Assembly: GCA_029339505.1 (NCBI GenBank)
Contig: JAQISU010000123.1
Span: 4,572,501-4,636,500, forward strand
Length of the DNA: 64,000 bases
Source of the DNA: Unio delphinus
Taxonomy: Eukaryota > Mollusca > Bivalvia > Unionida > Unionidae
Reading direction: 5' to 3'
The stretch's first letter is position 1, and every line of letters begins with the position of its first letter. A model generated the notes under the pieces. It was not told the DNA's origin. It worked only from the letters and a program-made list of their open reading frames with translations, and did no database searches. Below are positions 52,501-58,169 of this stretch, one piece after another. A program made the translations under genes and the position numbers.

Positions 52501-53160
52501 TTAGTAGTGGGTCGCTGATGCATAACGGGTGGTCCTACTCCTAAATATAGACTGGAGCTGTAACTGATACAAGCGTATTTCTGACGATATATGATATTTT
52601 GATAGTGTTGGCGAGTCTGGCGACAATTTATTTTTGTGAACGGGTACCCGCGATTAATTTTCAATACCCGGGTATTTCACTACGGTTGGGTACCCGAGTA
52701 CCCGTTGACAGCACGGTCGGGTACCCGAGTACCCGGTGACAGCCCTAATCATCATCATATTATAACTGTGATTCTTTGTTTTTTAAAATCGATATGGCTA
52801 CATCATTGCAAGCGGAAGGAGTGCGGCGAAAACTTGCAGGTTTCTACAAATGAGCTCCCACACATACGAACAAGGGGTGGGTGAGGTGGGGCAATTGCCC
52901 CCTTGCCTCGATTTCACCTCTAAATATGTTTTGGCCTATATCCGTACAATTTAATAGCTGATCACCACCCCACCCGAAAAAAATTATGCGAACGCCCGTT
53001 TGTACTTGGATAAACTTATAATAAACTGAAAATTCAATGCATCACCTTTTGTTTCCCGATCCATTTCCCCTTTAGTTTTATGTTTCCCATGTTTGTGTAC
53101 TTTGTTTTGCTGTTTTAATGTCCCAGGATTGTGTCGAAACGTTCCACTATCAGCTGCCAT
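3..53160 (-). CDS. TSR1: TSR1 pre-rRNA-processing protein, 13 exons, 3' end outside window
   Basis: Joined minus-strand exons: 53046-53160, 48854-48924, 46246-46332, 44399-44514, 38975-39170, 33576-33646, 29979-30135, 28991-29167, 24673-24838, 21187-21287, 16963-17073, 13812-13882, 3-86. The 1,523 coding bases give residues 1-507 plus two bases. Phases agree at every junction and all introns are GT-AG. Order of parts matches animal TSR1: a basic N-terminus (LKQQNKVHKHGKHK), a GTPase-like domain (about 90-270), an AARP2CN-type beta domain (about 272-320), the family signature MEGEQTWPTEEEL (about 369-381), an acidic linker (420-456) and the start of the C-terminal part (FPDEIDTP). Known role of the family: binds late cytoplasmic pre-40S particles and keeps initiation factors and 60S subunits off until maturation is complete; its GTPase fold lacks catalytic motifs. 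Human TSR1 is about 800 residues, so roughly 300 lie left of position 1. No frameshift or stop is seen. Identification is by recognition of many conserved blocks, not by a search. Confidence 0.96.
366..662 (-). mobile_element. tRNA-derived SINE, family A, copy 1
   Basis: On the minus strand the element starts near 662 with a tRNA-like head: an A box within TGGCCTAGTGGTTAAAGCG and a B box GGTTCGATTCTC about 45 bases on. The body runs to about 371. A second copy of similar length lies at 61683-61972 in the same orientation, which fixes the ends. A degenerate third copy is at 20360-20520. Confidence 0.8.
1219..1456 (-). mobile_element. tRNA-derived SINE, family B
   Basis: A minus-strand copy with its tRNA-like head at 1456 (TGGCCAAGTGGTCTGAAGTG) and tail reading AAAATGGCGTTAAACCCT at about 1230. 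Other copies are at 14343-14597, 22458-22632, 24144-24355, 51140-51412 and 57920-58161. Confidence 0.78.
1695..2506. repeat. Left flank of the satellite, ~29-bp diverged monomers
   Basis: About 27 imperfect copies of a 29-base monomer. Two variants often alternate: one with GCTTCATGTTGGGATTTTC, the other with GCTTTATGTTTGGATTTTA, each ending CATCTGTG or AATCTGTG. They are clearly related to the 60-bp array to the right and become more irregular leftwards. Confidence 0.85.
2507..2696 (+). mobile_element. 5'-truncated LINE 3' end inserted in the satellite
   Basis: A non-satellite island. Its plus-strand frame encodes RGRPKETWQRTVERDLKTRG, then DRRKWCSLAVASSTRR and a stop: the C-terminal signature seen at the end of many invertebrate non-LTR retrotransposon ORF2 proteins (RTE-like, from memory). 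It ends in a short TTGA-type tail. TGATGCTTG flanks both sides (2507-2515 and 2688-2696), a candidate 9-bp target duplication, though the same motif also occurs in each satellite unit. Confidence 0.7.
2688..9930. repeat. 60-bp satellite array, ~120 units, higher-order structure
   Basis: About 120 near-identical 60-base units. Each is two diverged 30-base halves: one with GATGCTTGATATTGGGATTT, the other with TTTAATCTGGTTTATTTTAA. Units differ by a few recurring point variants: ATATT/ATGTT, GCTGTT, AATCAGG, AATCCGG, GGTATAT, TGTACGATG. Two 32-base short units at about 4377-4408 and 4589-4620 shift the register. Marker variants recur in the same order in multi-unit blocks, for example 6481-7380 with 7981-8880, and 5101-6180 with 7381-8460. 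The array lies in TSR1 intron 12. A stop-free plus-strand frame through it (up to 1,777 codons of a 20-residue repeat) is considered non-coding. Confidence 0.97.
9931..10800. repeat. Right flank of the satellite, ~30-32-bp diverged monomers
   Basis: About 27 diverged monomers with GATGCTTCATATTAGGATTT as the commonest core and TTAATCTGTGTAT as the joint. Divergence grows with distance from the 60-bp core, as on the left flank. Confidence 0.85.
11011..11644 (+). mobile_element. Non-autonomous Helitron
   Basis: Begins TCTATATATATAAAAATGAA and ends CTAG, between A (11010) and T (11645), the A|T target expected of Helitrons. Eight bases before CTAG is a hairpin: stem CGGCAT at 11613-11618 with ATGCCG at 11627-11632 and an 8-base loop. 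The hairpin region is part of three tandem ~64-base units (about 11493-11632). A second internal repeat contains GTAGGCGCCTTA three times (11217-11340). There is no Rep/helicase frame, so it would need a partner for movement. Confidence 0.82.
11830..13490. repeat. Dispersed ~150-bp tandem repeat family, cluster 1
   Basis: Diverged units repeating the order GACCTTGACTTTTGACC, then CCCAAAAT, a TTCTTCCTT tract, CCCCAAGTGCA, ATCCACAAAGTTTGGTAACTG, and AACCATTTCTTCTT. Units are clearest between 12690 and 13480. The same family recurs at 27900-28560 and 29585-29850. The short open frames here are incidental. Confidence 0.75.
13812..13882 (-). CDS. TSR1: TSR1 exon 12
   Basis: Residues 457-479 plus two bases: ITITAGDNDAKYDADVDIDE, matching the human TIGESVHDDLYDKKVDEE stretch. 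Acceptor TGCAG, donor a perfect GTAAGT at 13811. It is followed by the 13.7-kb intron holding the large satellite. Confidence 0.94.
14343..14597 (+). mobile_element. tRNA-derived SINE, family B, nearly full length
   Basis: The best plus-strand copy: head GAGTGGCCGAGTGGTCTAAA (A box), GGGTTCGAGTCTAAG (B box), body to AAATGGCGTTAAACCCTAAA and an AAC-repeat tail. The head resembles a serine/leucine-type tRNA but does not fold into a complete tRNA that I can support. Confidence 0.82.
15796..15990. repeat. 65-bp tandem repeat, 3 copies
   Basis: Three consecutive 65-base units starting CAATATCAAAACACAGTTGG, over 90% alike. Confidence 0.9.
16348..16771. repeat. 36-bp minisatellite, ~12 copies
   Basis: About 11.7 units of 36 bases built around ATCAATTATGGGGTATTTTC and AGCATT. 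Two variants (GGGGTATT and GGGATATT) alternate in the left half. Being a multiple of three it leaves a 99-residue spurious frame. Confidence 0.93.
16963..17073 (-). CDS. TSR1: TSR1 exon 11, acidic linker
   Basis: Residues 420-456, phase 0 on both sides. 25 of 37 residues are Asp or Glu, ending EEEEEYEM; TSR1 proteins carry such an acidic tract before YE-M-TI. Acceptor TTTAG, donor GTGAAT. A 36-bp minisatellite ends about 190 bases beyond the donor. Confidence 0.93.
17556..17783. repeat. 51-64-bp tandem repeat, 4 copies
   Basis: Four units beginning AGACATCAT and containing CCATTTTATACAAG and GTGTAATAAAT; unit lengths vary through small indels. Confidence 0.88.
18760..20352 (+). pseudogene. 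Decayed CR1/L2-like LINE reverse transcriptase
   Basis: Plus-strand fragments in several frames give ELDPIPTSLLL-like text, LTDIINASFSSGTFPSFFKT, DLKNYRPVSNLPYI, LLDLSAAFDTIDHDILL (the first Asp of the catalytic centre), then a GVPHGYVLGSVLF region and an ADD where YADD is expected. These are reverse transcriptase blocks 1 to 5 of the Jockey/CR1 group. C-terminal debris follows, then a 3' end reading AGTGCTTTGAGCTTCTAAAG and an ATT-repeat tail at about 20334. Several stops and frameshifts: a dead copy. Related minus-strand fragments are at 30238-30650 and 62860-63216. Confidence 0.88.
20360..20520 (-). mobile_element. Degenerate SINE family A fragment
   Basis: Matches the family A copies over GCCAGTCAGTCCCAACACTA, AAGTCTTTGGTATGACT and the decayed head near 20495-20518. 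It sits directly behind the LINE tail. Confidence 0.6.
21187..21287 (-). CDS. TSR1: TSR1 exon 10
   Basis: Residues 386-419: KKIVKRVPKGTSEYQAAW, the counterpart of the human KVVKKVPKGTSSYQAEW. Acceptor TTACAG, donor a perfect GTAAGT at 21186. Confidence 0.96.
21451..21860. repeat. ~34-bp tandem repeat, ~9 units, inside a larger duplication
   Basis: Units share ATCCTTGAGTGAATGCCTAC and TACATTAGATGG. Both ends carry a CCCATACAAT...CATGG...GGATTA block (about 21456-21500 and 21765-21850), suggesting that a larger unit expanded internally. Confidence 0.82.
22458..22632 (-). mobile_element. SINE family B, internally deleted
   Basis: The tail end (GGGTTTAACACCATTTCTCA) and head end (TGGTCTAAAGCACATGC on minus) of family B are present, but the middle is shortened. 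Confidence 0.65.
23343..23404. repeat. 19-bp tandem repeat, 3 copies
   Basis: GAGGCTACCAATAGTAAAT repeated three times, the middle copy with two changes. Confidence 0.85.
24144..24355 (+). mobile_element. SINE family B, head shortened
   Basis: Plus-strand copy from CTAAAGCACTTTCCATTACG through GGGTTCGAGTCTAAG to AAATGGCGTTAAACCCTA; the first ~20 bases of the tRNA-like head are missing or decayed. Confidence 0.75.
24673..24838 (-). CDS. TSR1: TSR1 exon 9
   Basis: Residues 331-385 plus one base. It contains RADPSCQQSLQSEVVPD followed by MEGEQTWPTEEEL, nearly identical to the human protein and diagnostic of TSR1. Acceptor CTCAG, donor GTAAAC. Confidence 0.97.
25663..25990. repeat. 41-bp minisatellite, 8 copies
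   Basis: Eight nearly perfect 41-base units around TTTGACTGTATAGTTAGTTC and ATGGAATCATCTCTGTGTAAG. Confidence 0.95.
26870..26986. repeat. 40-bp tandem repeat, 3 copies
   Basis: Three units of TTTGACCAATCATAATACTC plus TTTACAACAATCATTTC, almost identical. Confidence 0.93.
27180..27890. repeat. Diverged repeat family with GTGAAATGTAGRTCACAGTGACC core
   Basis: Roughly four diverged units of about 150-190 bases sharing TGTGAAATGTAGATCACAGT or AATGTAAAATGCAGGTCACA, a CTTCTTTTG tract, ATGCACACAATT and TGATGATTCTA. The match is to each other; no coding frame. Confidence 0.55.
27900..28560. repeat. Dispersed ~150-bp tandem repeat family, cluster 2
   Basis: Same order of words as at 11830-13490: TGACCTGGACCCTTGACC, a TCTTGCCTCAAATGCAAG-like block, CCATCCACAAATTTTC and AACCATTT...CTTCTTT. 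About four units. Confidence 0.7.
28991..29167 (-). CDS. TSR1: TSR1 exon 8, AARP2CN domain
   Basis: Residues 272-330, phase 0 on both sides. TGYLRGRALSVNGLV and FQMLQIDAPEDPHPLNP are hallmark AARP2CN sequences shared by Tsr1 and Bms1. Acceptor TTACAG, donor GTAGAG. Confidence 0.96.
29168..29978 (-). other. TSR1 intron 7
   Basis: The shortest intron (811 bases). It contains one to two units of the ~150-bp repeat family at about 29585-29850; the rest is unremarkable. Confidence 0.85.
29585..29850. repeat. Dispersed ~150-bp repeat family, cluster 3
   Basis: Contains CAAGCCATCCACAAAGTTTG, GTGCAGAAACCAATTTCC, TTTTGACCCCAAAATCAACA and a terminal GGATGGGTGGACAACAATAA. The last motif may mark one end of the family. 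Confidence 0.7.
29979..30135 (-). CDS. TSR1: TSR1 exon 7
   Basis: Residues 219-271: FPSEKFHSLDCMQDAVLVMR, then RPIYYRECRPHLVAEKV. Matches the end of the GTPase-like domain and the start of the AARP2CN region. Acceptor CTAG, donor GTAAAT. The 62-residue plus-strand open frame over the same bases is a shadow. Confidence 0.95.
30238..30650 (-). mobile_element. LINE fragment, same family as 18760-20352
   Basis: On the minus strand the 5' part (30650-30425) reads CATAGACCTGATGA, GAATCAGATCACCTCT and TTTGCTACTAAGAGAAACCT, matching 18795-18935 on plus. The 3' end (about 30320-30286) carries CTTCTAAAGATTAGGTGCTG and an ATT tail. The reverse transcriptase core is missing, so the copy is internally deleted. 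Confidence 0.75.
30241..30287. repeat. (AAT)n microsatellite
   Basis: About 15 AAT triplets forming the tail of the LINE fragment on the other strand. Confidence 0.95.
32553..32656. repeat. ~52-bp tandem duplication
   Basis: Two copies of TTAGCCACATCAAAATCCAG plus GATAGATTCCATTTTGGA and CAGAGTGAGG, differing at a few sites and one indel. Confidence 0.88.
33178..33196. repeat. (CA)n microsatellite
   Basis: About nine CA dinucleotides. Confidence 0.85.
33576..33646 (-). CDS. TSR1: TSR1 exon 6
   Basis: Residues 196-218 plus two bases, basic: GLKTLPQKKQHEVRKFVQKK. Acceptor TTCCAG, donor GTAAAG. It aligns with the human stretch leading to VEKRFP, which is completed by exon 7. Confidence 0.94.
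36169..36236. repeat. 33-34-bp tandem duplication
   Basis: AATTCAATATAAAAGGAACC plus TGATTTGGCAATGA occurs twice in direct succession. Confidence 0.9.
36648..37604. mobile_element. Possible DNA transposon remnant with short inverted ends
   Basis: TGCCAACCCTC at about 36649-36659 is mirrored by GAGGGTTGGCA at about 37594-37604. Just inside, AATTCATGAATTG on the left is mirrored by a GAATTTTCATGAATT-like block on the right. No clear target duplication and no transposase frame, so this is tentative; hAT-like is one option. Confidence 0.4.
38975..39170 (-). CDS. TSR1: TSR1 exon 5
   Basis: Largest exon seen, residues 130-195 (first codon split). It holds VPRFKQRL, then the PPCGDLYSLLDAAKIAD segment and CLSCLFGQGLPAVTLALQ, the best conserved part of the TSR1 GTPase-like domain. 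No P-loop is present, as in other TSR1 proteins. Acceptor TTCAG, donor GTAGGG. Confidence 0.96.
41003..41280. repeat. 42-bp minisatellite, ~6.5 copies
   Basis: Units of 42 bases: AGTAAATGTATGTGTGTCAG, TGAGATAAACAACA, CTGTGTTT. The length is a multiple of three, which explains the long open frames on both strands here. Confidence 0.92.
42031..43605. repeat. 47-bp minisatellite, ~33 copies, with nested blocks
   Basis: Units of 47 bases: GTACCTATGTCAATATTAGT, GAGAATTCTACATGAGGATT, ACACTTT. A second variant has GCGAG and GCATGTT. The left part (to about 42560) tends to alternate the two variants; a block with a 2-base deletion (CTACGAGG) and an AATAATAC variant occurs twice, 515 bases apart (near 42811 and 43326). 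The four right-most units are degenerate. Confidence 0.95.
43632..44416 (-). repeat. 37-bp minisatellite made of the TSR1 exon 4 splice-donor junction
   Basis: Twenty-one units of 37 bases. Read on minus, each unit runs GGCATCCAACATATAAC, then GTGAGTAAAG, then TTGTTGTSAA. The right-most unit overlaps the 3' end of TSR1 exon 4 and provides its real donor (GT at 44398-44397). Eighteen units keep GTGAGT exactly; one has GTGAAT and two (near 43691 and 43876) have ATGAGT instead. Because 37 is not a multiple of three, plus-strand frames rotate through a 37-residue period; these are not genes. Confidence 0.95.
44399..44514 (-). CDS. TSR1: TSR1 exon 4, 3' end shared with a minisatellite
   Basis: Residues 92-129 plus two bases, first strand and helix of the GTPase-like domain (VIVTLDRTVDTNALMDLLK), then VVDKLNEQGIQHIT across the junction. 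Acceptor CCAG at 44516-44515; donor GTGAGT at 44398-44393 gives an AC|G codon that fits exon 5. The last 17-18 exonic bases and the donor are the first copy of a 37-bp tandem repeat that fills the next ~770 bases of the intron. Reading past this donor meets TGA at once, so only the first donor keeps the frame open. Confidence 0.93.
44515..46245 (-). other. TSR1 intron 3
   Basis: 1.7 kb of AT-rich sequence. I see no repeat array, transposon or gene in it. Confidence 0.85.
46246..46332 (-). CDS. TSR1: TSR1 exon 3
   Basis: Residues 63-91, a basic helix-like stretch (QQMRKQKREEVLTKKR) ending in a GTPPY turn before the first strand of the GTPase-like domain. Acceptor TTCAG, donor GTATG. Phase 0 on both sides. 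Confidence 0.94.
46333..48853 (-). other. TSR1 intron 2
   Basis: Mostly plain AT-rich sequence. It includes a 14-base G run at about 48039 and a TA/CA microsatellite at 48551. No gene is recognised. Confidence 0.85.
48551..48624. repeat. (TA)n-(CA)n compound microsatellite
   Basis: About 22 TA followed by about 15 CA-type dinucleotides with small interruptions. Confidence 0.93.
48854..48924 (-). CDS. TSR1: TSR1 exon 2
   Basis: Residues 39-62, basic: KVLTKKSKHVQRKNDRRYQ. Matches the human segment around LKTLSKKVRKELSRVDQRH in spacing and character. Acceptor CCAG ends at 48925; donor is a perfect GTAAGT starting at 48853. Entry phase 1 fits exon 1. Confidence 0.94.
49283..49600. repeat. ~70-bp repeat, 4 copies, split by a retroposon tail
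   Basis: Units share TAGTATTGATCCCCATTCAT and GGGTCATGTGCAT. Between the third and fourth copies lies a unique ~50-base piece (from about 49429) followed by (ATT)n at 49491-49543, the look of a short retroposed 3' end. Confidence 0.75.
50222..50530. repeat. Tandem duplication with diverged spacers
   Basis: TACTTACTGTGAGACTATCT, TTTAGCTTTAGCTTAACACC and TTGTAAACAATAACTGCATT each occur twice in order. The two copies differ by a ~60-base insertion in the second. Confidence 0.85.
51140..51412 (-). mobile_element. Degenerate SINE family B
   Basis: Recognisable by CTCCATTTATCAGCACATTA, GAGGAAGAACCAGTGACCCA, GAAGCTACTGACAAGCTTTC and a decayed head ending near 51412 (GGCCACCTGG on plus). Confidence 0.65.
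51533..52747. mobile_element. Non-autonomous hAT-like DNA transposon
   Basis: Ends are the 11-base inverted repeat TAGGGCTGTCA at 51533 and TGACAGCCCTA ending at 52747. Flanking 8-mers ATAATCAT (51525-51532) and ATCATCAT (52748-52755) match at 7 of 8 bases, the duplication length of hAT elements. The right end is rich in GGGTACCCG palindromes (52640-52735). No transposase frame is present. Confidence 0.75.
53046..53160 (-). CDS. TSR1: TSR1 exon 1 (coding part)
   Basis: Residues 1-38 plus one base. The ATG at 53160-53158 has G at -3 and G at +4, a good initiation context. An in-frame GTG nine bases upstream is not needed. The peptide LKQQNKVHKHGKHK is the lysine/histidine-rich N-terminus typical of Tsr1/Bms1 proteins, likely for nuclear import or RNA contact. 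Donor GTGATG begins at 53045. Confidence 0.95.
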
Positions 53161-53429
53161 TTCACCCACGTGTAGCTGGTAAACATCTAAGGGAGGTAAT
53201 GCTCTGATGGGGTATGACTAAGTTACGCAACGGATAAATGAAACGTAATGGAAATATCATCGCCAGCCTAGGTTCCGATTTGTTAACCCTATGTATTGGA
53301 ACCTTGGTTAGTGAAGATGCAGAAATAAGTGTGTCGGGTTAAAAAGGCTTTAGCCAGAAAGGATGGTAACTGGTCAGAAAGGATTATGACGGAAAAGGCC
53401 CGGGTTATAAAGGACCGCTTTATTATTAA

Positions 53430-53485
<56 letters not shown>

Positions 53486-53930
53486 GAAGAAGAAGAAGAA
53501 CAACAACAACAACAATAAACATTCCTAAATTTTCCATCCGTGTTTTTTATATAAGCATATAATAATTTTCTTATCTTTTCTTTTAGGAACTGTACCTGAT
53601 TTTTATGATCCGACTGTTTTCAAAGCCGTATGAGCAATCGGTAGTCATGGTCATTTGCCCCACCTTCCTCGAACGCTTTCTTGTCCTGTTTTCGTTGTCG
53701 TAATAATGACAACATTTTGTAATACCCATGTCTATTCAATTCTTATTCACTGAGATTTTTTAACATATATTGCTTTAAAAAAAATAATGAAGCACTGATC
53801 AGTGAACATTAACACCATCATCCAAGTAAACTACAGATAGCAAACAGCAGATTATATTGTATCATGAAAGAATAAGCGATCACATTTTACATTTCATACA
53901 TCCTTTATCTGTTTTCTCTCTCATAAATAT
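53161..53930. other. TSR1 upstream region
   Basis: Should hold the 5' UTR and promoter of TSR1 (minus strand). I see no TATA box at a fitting distance and cannot place the transcription start. A triplet microsatellite sits at 53426-53518, about 270-360 bases upstream of the ATG. Confidence 0.5.
53426..53518. repeat. (AAT)n-(AAG)n-(AAC)n microsatellite
   Basis: About 18 AAT, then about 5 AAG-like and 6 AAC triplets. Poly-Ile and poly-Leu open frames here are artefacts. Confidence 0.93.
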
Positions 53931-54220
53931 TTAATGTCAGGAAACTTTGACAACCACAATGGGGACACGAACGAAGTCTATGCAATCACAACTTTTTCAG
54001 AACAGAGCATGATGTTTCATTGGATTTTAACTTTAAAAAATTCTGATCTTTTAAAGACAAAAACAATCACTGGGACACTCCTGACTGAACTACCCGATGC
54101 GATTATCGGTAAACTTCAGATACTAGATATCTGTTTGAAACTAGTATCTACAGTGGGTTTCTTTTCTCTTTCGGTAATACTCAGTAGTTACATGCTAGTA
54201 GTGAAGTGGAACACTATAGG

Positions 54221-54640
54221 GTCTAGGAGATTTTAGTGTTTTTAAAAAAATGGTATATCCACTATATGGGTCTATGGGAATTGAACATGTGAAAATTTAA
54301 CATGGAGTGAATGAGGAATTGAACACAGCGACCAGGAATTTGGGCACCTTAGCGACAATGGGACTTAAAAAGTGTTAAAAAGTGTCCCGGCTCTCTGGCG
54401 ATAAGGGGAATTTAATATGAAGAAATATTGGGCCTGTACTAAAGACAACAAATATTGGGCCTTTCTGAAGACAATAATTTTGGTCCCCTCTAGTGAAAAA
54501 AATATTTGGTCTGTTTAGCGTCAAGGGGAATATAACATAGAGATGTATAGTGACAACTGATTGGGAATGTATAACGAATGTATATTTAACATGGGGAATG
54601 CAGAACCGGCACATTTGGGACGATGGAACTATAGAGACAA
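54221..54640 (+). repeat. Left arm of a long inverted repeat
   Basis: Shares, in inverted orientation with 58930-59527, a run of ordered words: TCTAGGAGATTTTAGTG, GTATATCCACT, GGGTCTATGGGAATTGAACA, AACATGGAGTGAATGAGGAA, CTCTGGCGATAAGGGGAATT, AATATTGGGCCTGT, AGCGTCAAGGGGAAT, GATGTATAGTGACAA and AACATGGGGAATGCAGAACC. There are also weak internal repeats of AATTTAACATGGGGAAT-like text. Confidence 0.72.
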
Positions 54641-54890
54641 TATGAATTATGACGTTACGGTACTGGACATTGGCAACAATATCCGCCAGGCGTTGTATAC
54701 AGTTATATGACCCCGCCCCACCAAGCATTCACGGTGATTCGCGGACAATGGGAATTATCATTACAAAACAGCATAGGACTATTCATAGGCAAGATTTATA
54801 CGAACAAATTGTTAGGCCCAAATAGAGAAAAAAATATTGGCAATACTGTTGCAAGGGGCTGACCTCAATCACGCAAAACAGTAACAGCGG

Positions 54891-54974
54891 AAATACATAC
54901 ATACATACATACATACATACATACATACATACATACATACATACATACATACATACATACATACATACATACAT
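54891..54974. repeat. (ATAC)n microsatellite
   Basis: About 20 tetranucleotide copies. Confidence 0.97.
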
Positions 54975-55067
54975 AAAATTTATGAATAAATAGAGATAAA
55001 CAATTTTATTTTTACTTTTAATATGTATGATGCAAATTAATTATTGTATATAAATATATATTTTTTA

Positions 55068-55736
<669 letters not shown>

Positions 55737-55754
55737 CTAATATTTATTGATAAC

Positions 55755-56395
55755 ACACACACACACACACGAACGCGTGCATACAAAAACACATATGAAC
55801 ACATACTTTTTGTTAAGGGATAAGCTGTTTGTTAAGGGAAGAAACAAACACAGTCATAAACAAACGTACGTGCGCACAAAAACAAAATACACACACACAA
55901 ACACGAATACACATACACATACACACACAAGCAAATACATACCCACACAAACGTATCCGCGCGCACATACACACGTGCATACAAAAACACATTCATGCAC
56001 ACACATTTATGTTAATTTATAAGCTTTTTGTTAAGGGAAATAAATAAACACACAATCACATACAAACGTAGGTGCGCACACGAACAAAATACACCCAAGC
56101 CAAATACACACAAACGTATGCGCGGACAGATACACCACACAAAACATACACACACAAACGTACGCGCGCACACATACACGCACACACACAAAAGAAGGCA
56201 TGCATACAAAACACATACATAGAAACACTATTTTTACGTGTAGGTACAAGTCTTTTTTTTGTTAAAGAATCATCAAACAAGCATGTACAAAAAGACATAC
56301 ACGCATTATTTTTCTGTTTAGAGACAAGCGTGCATGTTCAGTTAATGAAAAAACAAACACATACACACACAATCGCACGCACACACACACTGTAA
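55755..56395. repeat. CA-rich region with ~220-240-bp imperfect repeats
   Basis: CA-dominated sequence in which TTTTTGTTAAGGGA...AAACAAACACA recurs near 55808, 56028 and 56252, each followed by ACAAACGTACGTGCGCACA-like text. It gives overlapping Thr/His-rich and Cys/Val-rich open frames on both strands that I do not consider genes. Confidence 0.8.
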
Positions 56396-57140
56396 AAGAA
56401 TTGTTACCGAGAGGATGGTGGATTAAATGAACAACACAAACACAATATGTGAAAGAAAATATAAATTTATGAAATAAATTATTAATGAAAAATAATGATG
56501 TATCAACACAATAACTCATGCGTTCAACCCACAATTACACTCACAACCATTCACAATACATGAATAAATGAAATATTAATACAAAATAAAACACAGATAC
56601 AAAGGAATCTCTTGGACTATACACAGATCCAAGGAACCTTTACAAAAGTTATATTAACGCAAGTATAAATTACGATAATAAACACAAACATCAAACTATA
56701 CTATCGCACGTATGGATTGCGACAACTAGCAAGAACATATACATGTATTTAATCAAGTTGCTAGCTTTTATTGAGATTCATGCAATCCCTTGAAATACTA
56801 TTGTGATCTGAAGTAACTATGTAAATACAACAATGTATTCAATTGTACTACAATTGCAACACACACGTGTCTCGACCCTGTATAACCGTACGATTCACCA
56901 ACTGTTGAATCGCCGCCCAGTTTCTCCGAAAACCTAGGGTTGACTCAATACTTTTATTGGTCACTTGCCTTTCACGGATCCACCACAGTTATACGTACAG
57001 ACAGCATACAACATCTACTAGAACTAACGTTCCTCAATACCCTAGATGCCACCCCGGATGTTTACAACTCTAGACAGCTCCGACACTCGGATTTCTAGAT
57101 TTCCGGATATTTACACGTCACGACAGATGTAAACGGACAG
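56396..57140. other. Unrecognised stretch
   Basis: AT-rich, then a less AT-rich part (56870-57140). I see no gene, tRNA or known element. Confidence 0.5.
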
Positions 57141-57149
57141 ACAATCCGA

Positions 57150-57340
57150 CAAACAGAGATGCTCCGCTACAATATCAGCTACAATTTCAGCTACGATATC
57201 AGAGATGTTATCAGAGATGTTATCAGAGATGTTCCGCAACAAATCATCTACAATTTCAGCTACGATCTCAAAGACGTTATCAGAGATGTTATCAGAGATG
57301 TTATCAGATGCGTTATCAGATGCGTTGTCAGCTACAATAA
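57150..57340. repeat. 12-bp GATGTTATCAGA repeat within a ~75-bp duplication
   Basis: CTACAATTTCAGCTACGATA/C occurs twice (about 57169 and 57247), each followed by runs of GATGTTATCAGA. The result is an 82-codon open frame rich in DVIRDVIR; repeat structure explains it. Confidence 0.85.
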
Positions 57341-57861
57341 AGAAACCAGACTAATAATAGTTGTCTCAAAAAATAATCTAAACCTTAGATTACGCTATTG
57401 CATTTAAAGTCTAATAGTGACTAGTAATTCCAAATATTCCGCGTTTAAAATCTGCATTGTAATAAAGGCATCATTATATGAAATGATAAACTGAATAAAA
57501 TTCACAATAAAACGAAATATAAATTTAACACTCACCCCTTTGGCTGGAGATTGAAAGACGAGCTATCTATCCTGTGATTAGATACTTTAGGTCCCGTAAT
57601 ATTGATCAGAAATATTCTGCCTTATATACCTTCAAATAGGTGAGCAGAAATCACGGCAAGATTACCGTGCACCCTGTGAATCTAATGTTCCGGACTTCAT
57701 GTAATTCAAAGTCAGGCACATGCAAATCGTTACACGCCGCTTACCTTGGAGAAAACCACTTATTCACCCCAGGTAACACATGTACGACGAAACAAAAAAA
57801 AAATGGTGAAATTAGTTTGTAATTCAATTAGAAAATAAATTAAATTTTCGCCTAATTCTGT

Positions 57862-57882
57862 GACACACACACACACACACAC
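57862..57882. repeat. (CA)n microsatellite
   Basis: About ten CA dinucleotides. Confidence 0.9.
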
Positions 57883-57919
57883 AATCCGAGCTTCAACTGA
57901 ACAGAGCAGGACATCTCGT

Positions 57920-58161
57920 TATTGTTTTTGTAGGTTTTAATGCCATTTTTCAGCACACGATACATGGCGGCCAGTATTAATGGTGGAGGAAGATCCCGGG
58001 AAAAACCCCGGAAAGAACCATCGACCCACGAGAAGCTACTGGCAAGCTTTTCAACATACCCACATTGACCGAATCTGAGACTCGAACCCACGCAGACAGA
58101 GGTGAGATGGCAGTGATGCGTAACGGAGAGCGCTTTAGACTACTCGGCCACTCGGGGCCCC
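57920..58161 (-). mobile_element. SINE family B, well preserved
   Basis: Minus-strand copy with head GGGGCCCCGAGTGGCCGAGT at about 58161, B box GGGTTCGAGTCTCAG and tail AAAATGGCATTAAAACC. It lies between the two arms of the long inverted repeat. Confidence 0.8.
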
Positions 58162-58169
58162 AAGACATC

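Larger units (their letters stand above)
48925..53045 (-). other. TSR1 intron 1
   Basis: Holds the interrupted ~70-bp repeat at 49283-49600, a duplication at 50222, a SINE B copy at 51140 and the hAT-like element at 51533-52747. 49620-50220 and 50540-51060 have no recognised feature. Confidence 0.8.

Noticed and set aside
53161..53169. Start of TSR1 at the in-frame GTG at 53169
   Set aside because: The ATG at 53160 has a good context; GTG starts are not expected in a nuclear gene.
53289..53562. Poly-Ile proteins on both strands
   Set aside because: They are read from AAT/AAG/AAC triplet repeats.
53934..54236. A 100-residue protein with a hydrophobic C-terminal segment
   Set aside because: Not recognised, isolated, and its end runs into the inverted-repeat arm; not enough to call a gene.
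55747..56534. Thr/His-rich and Cys/Val-rich proteins
   Set aside because: CA-rich low-complexity sequence is open in several frames on both strands.
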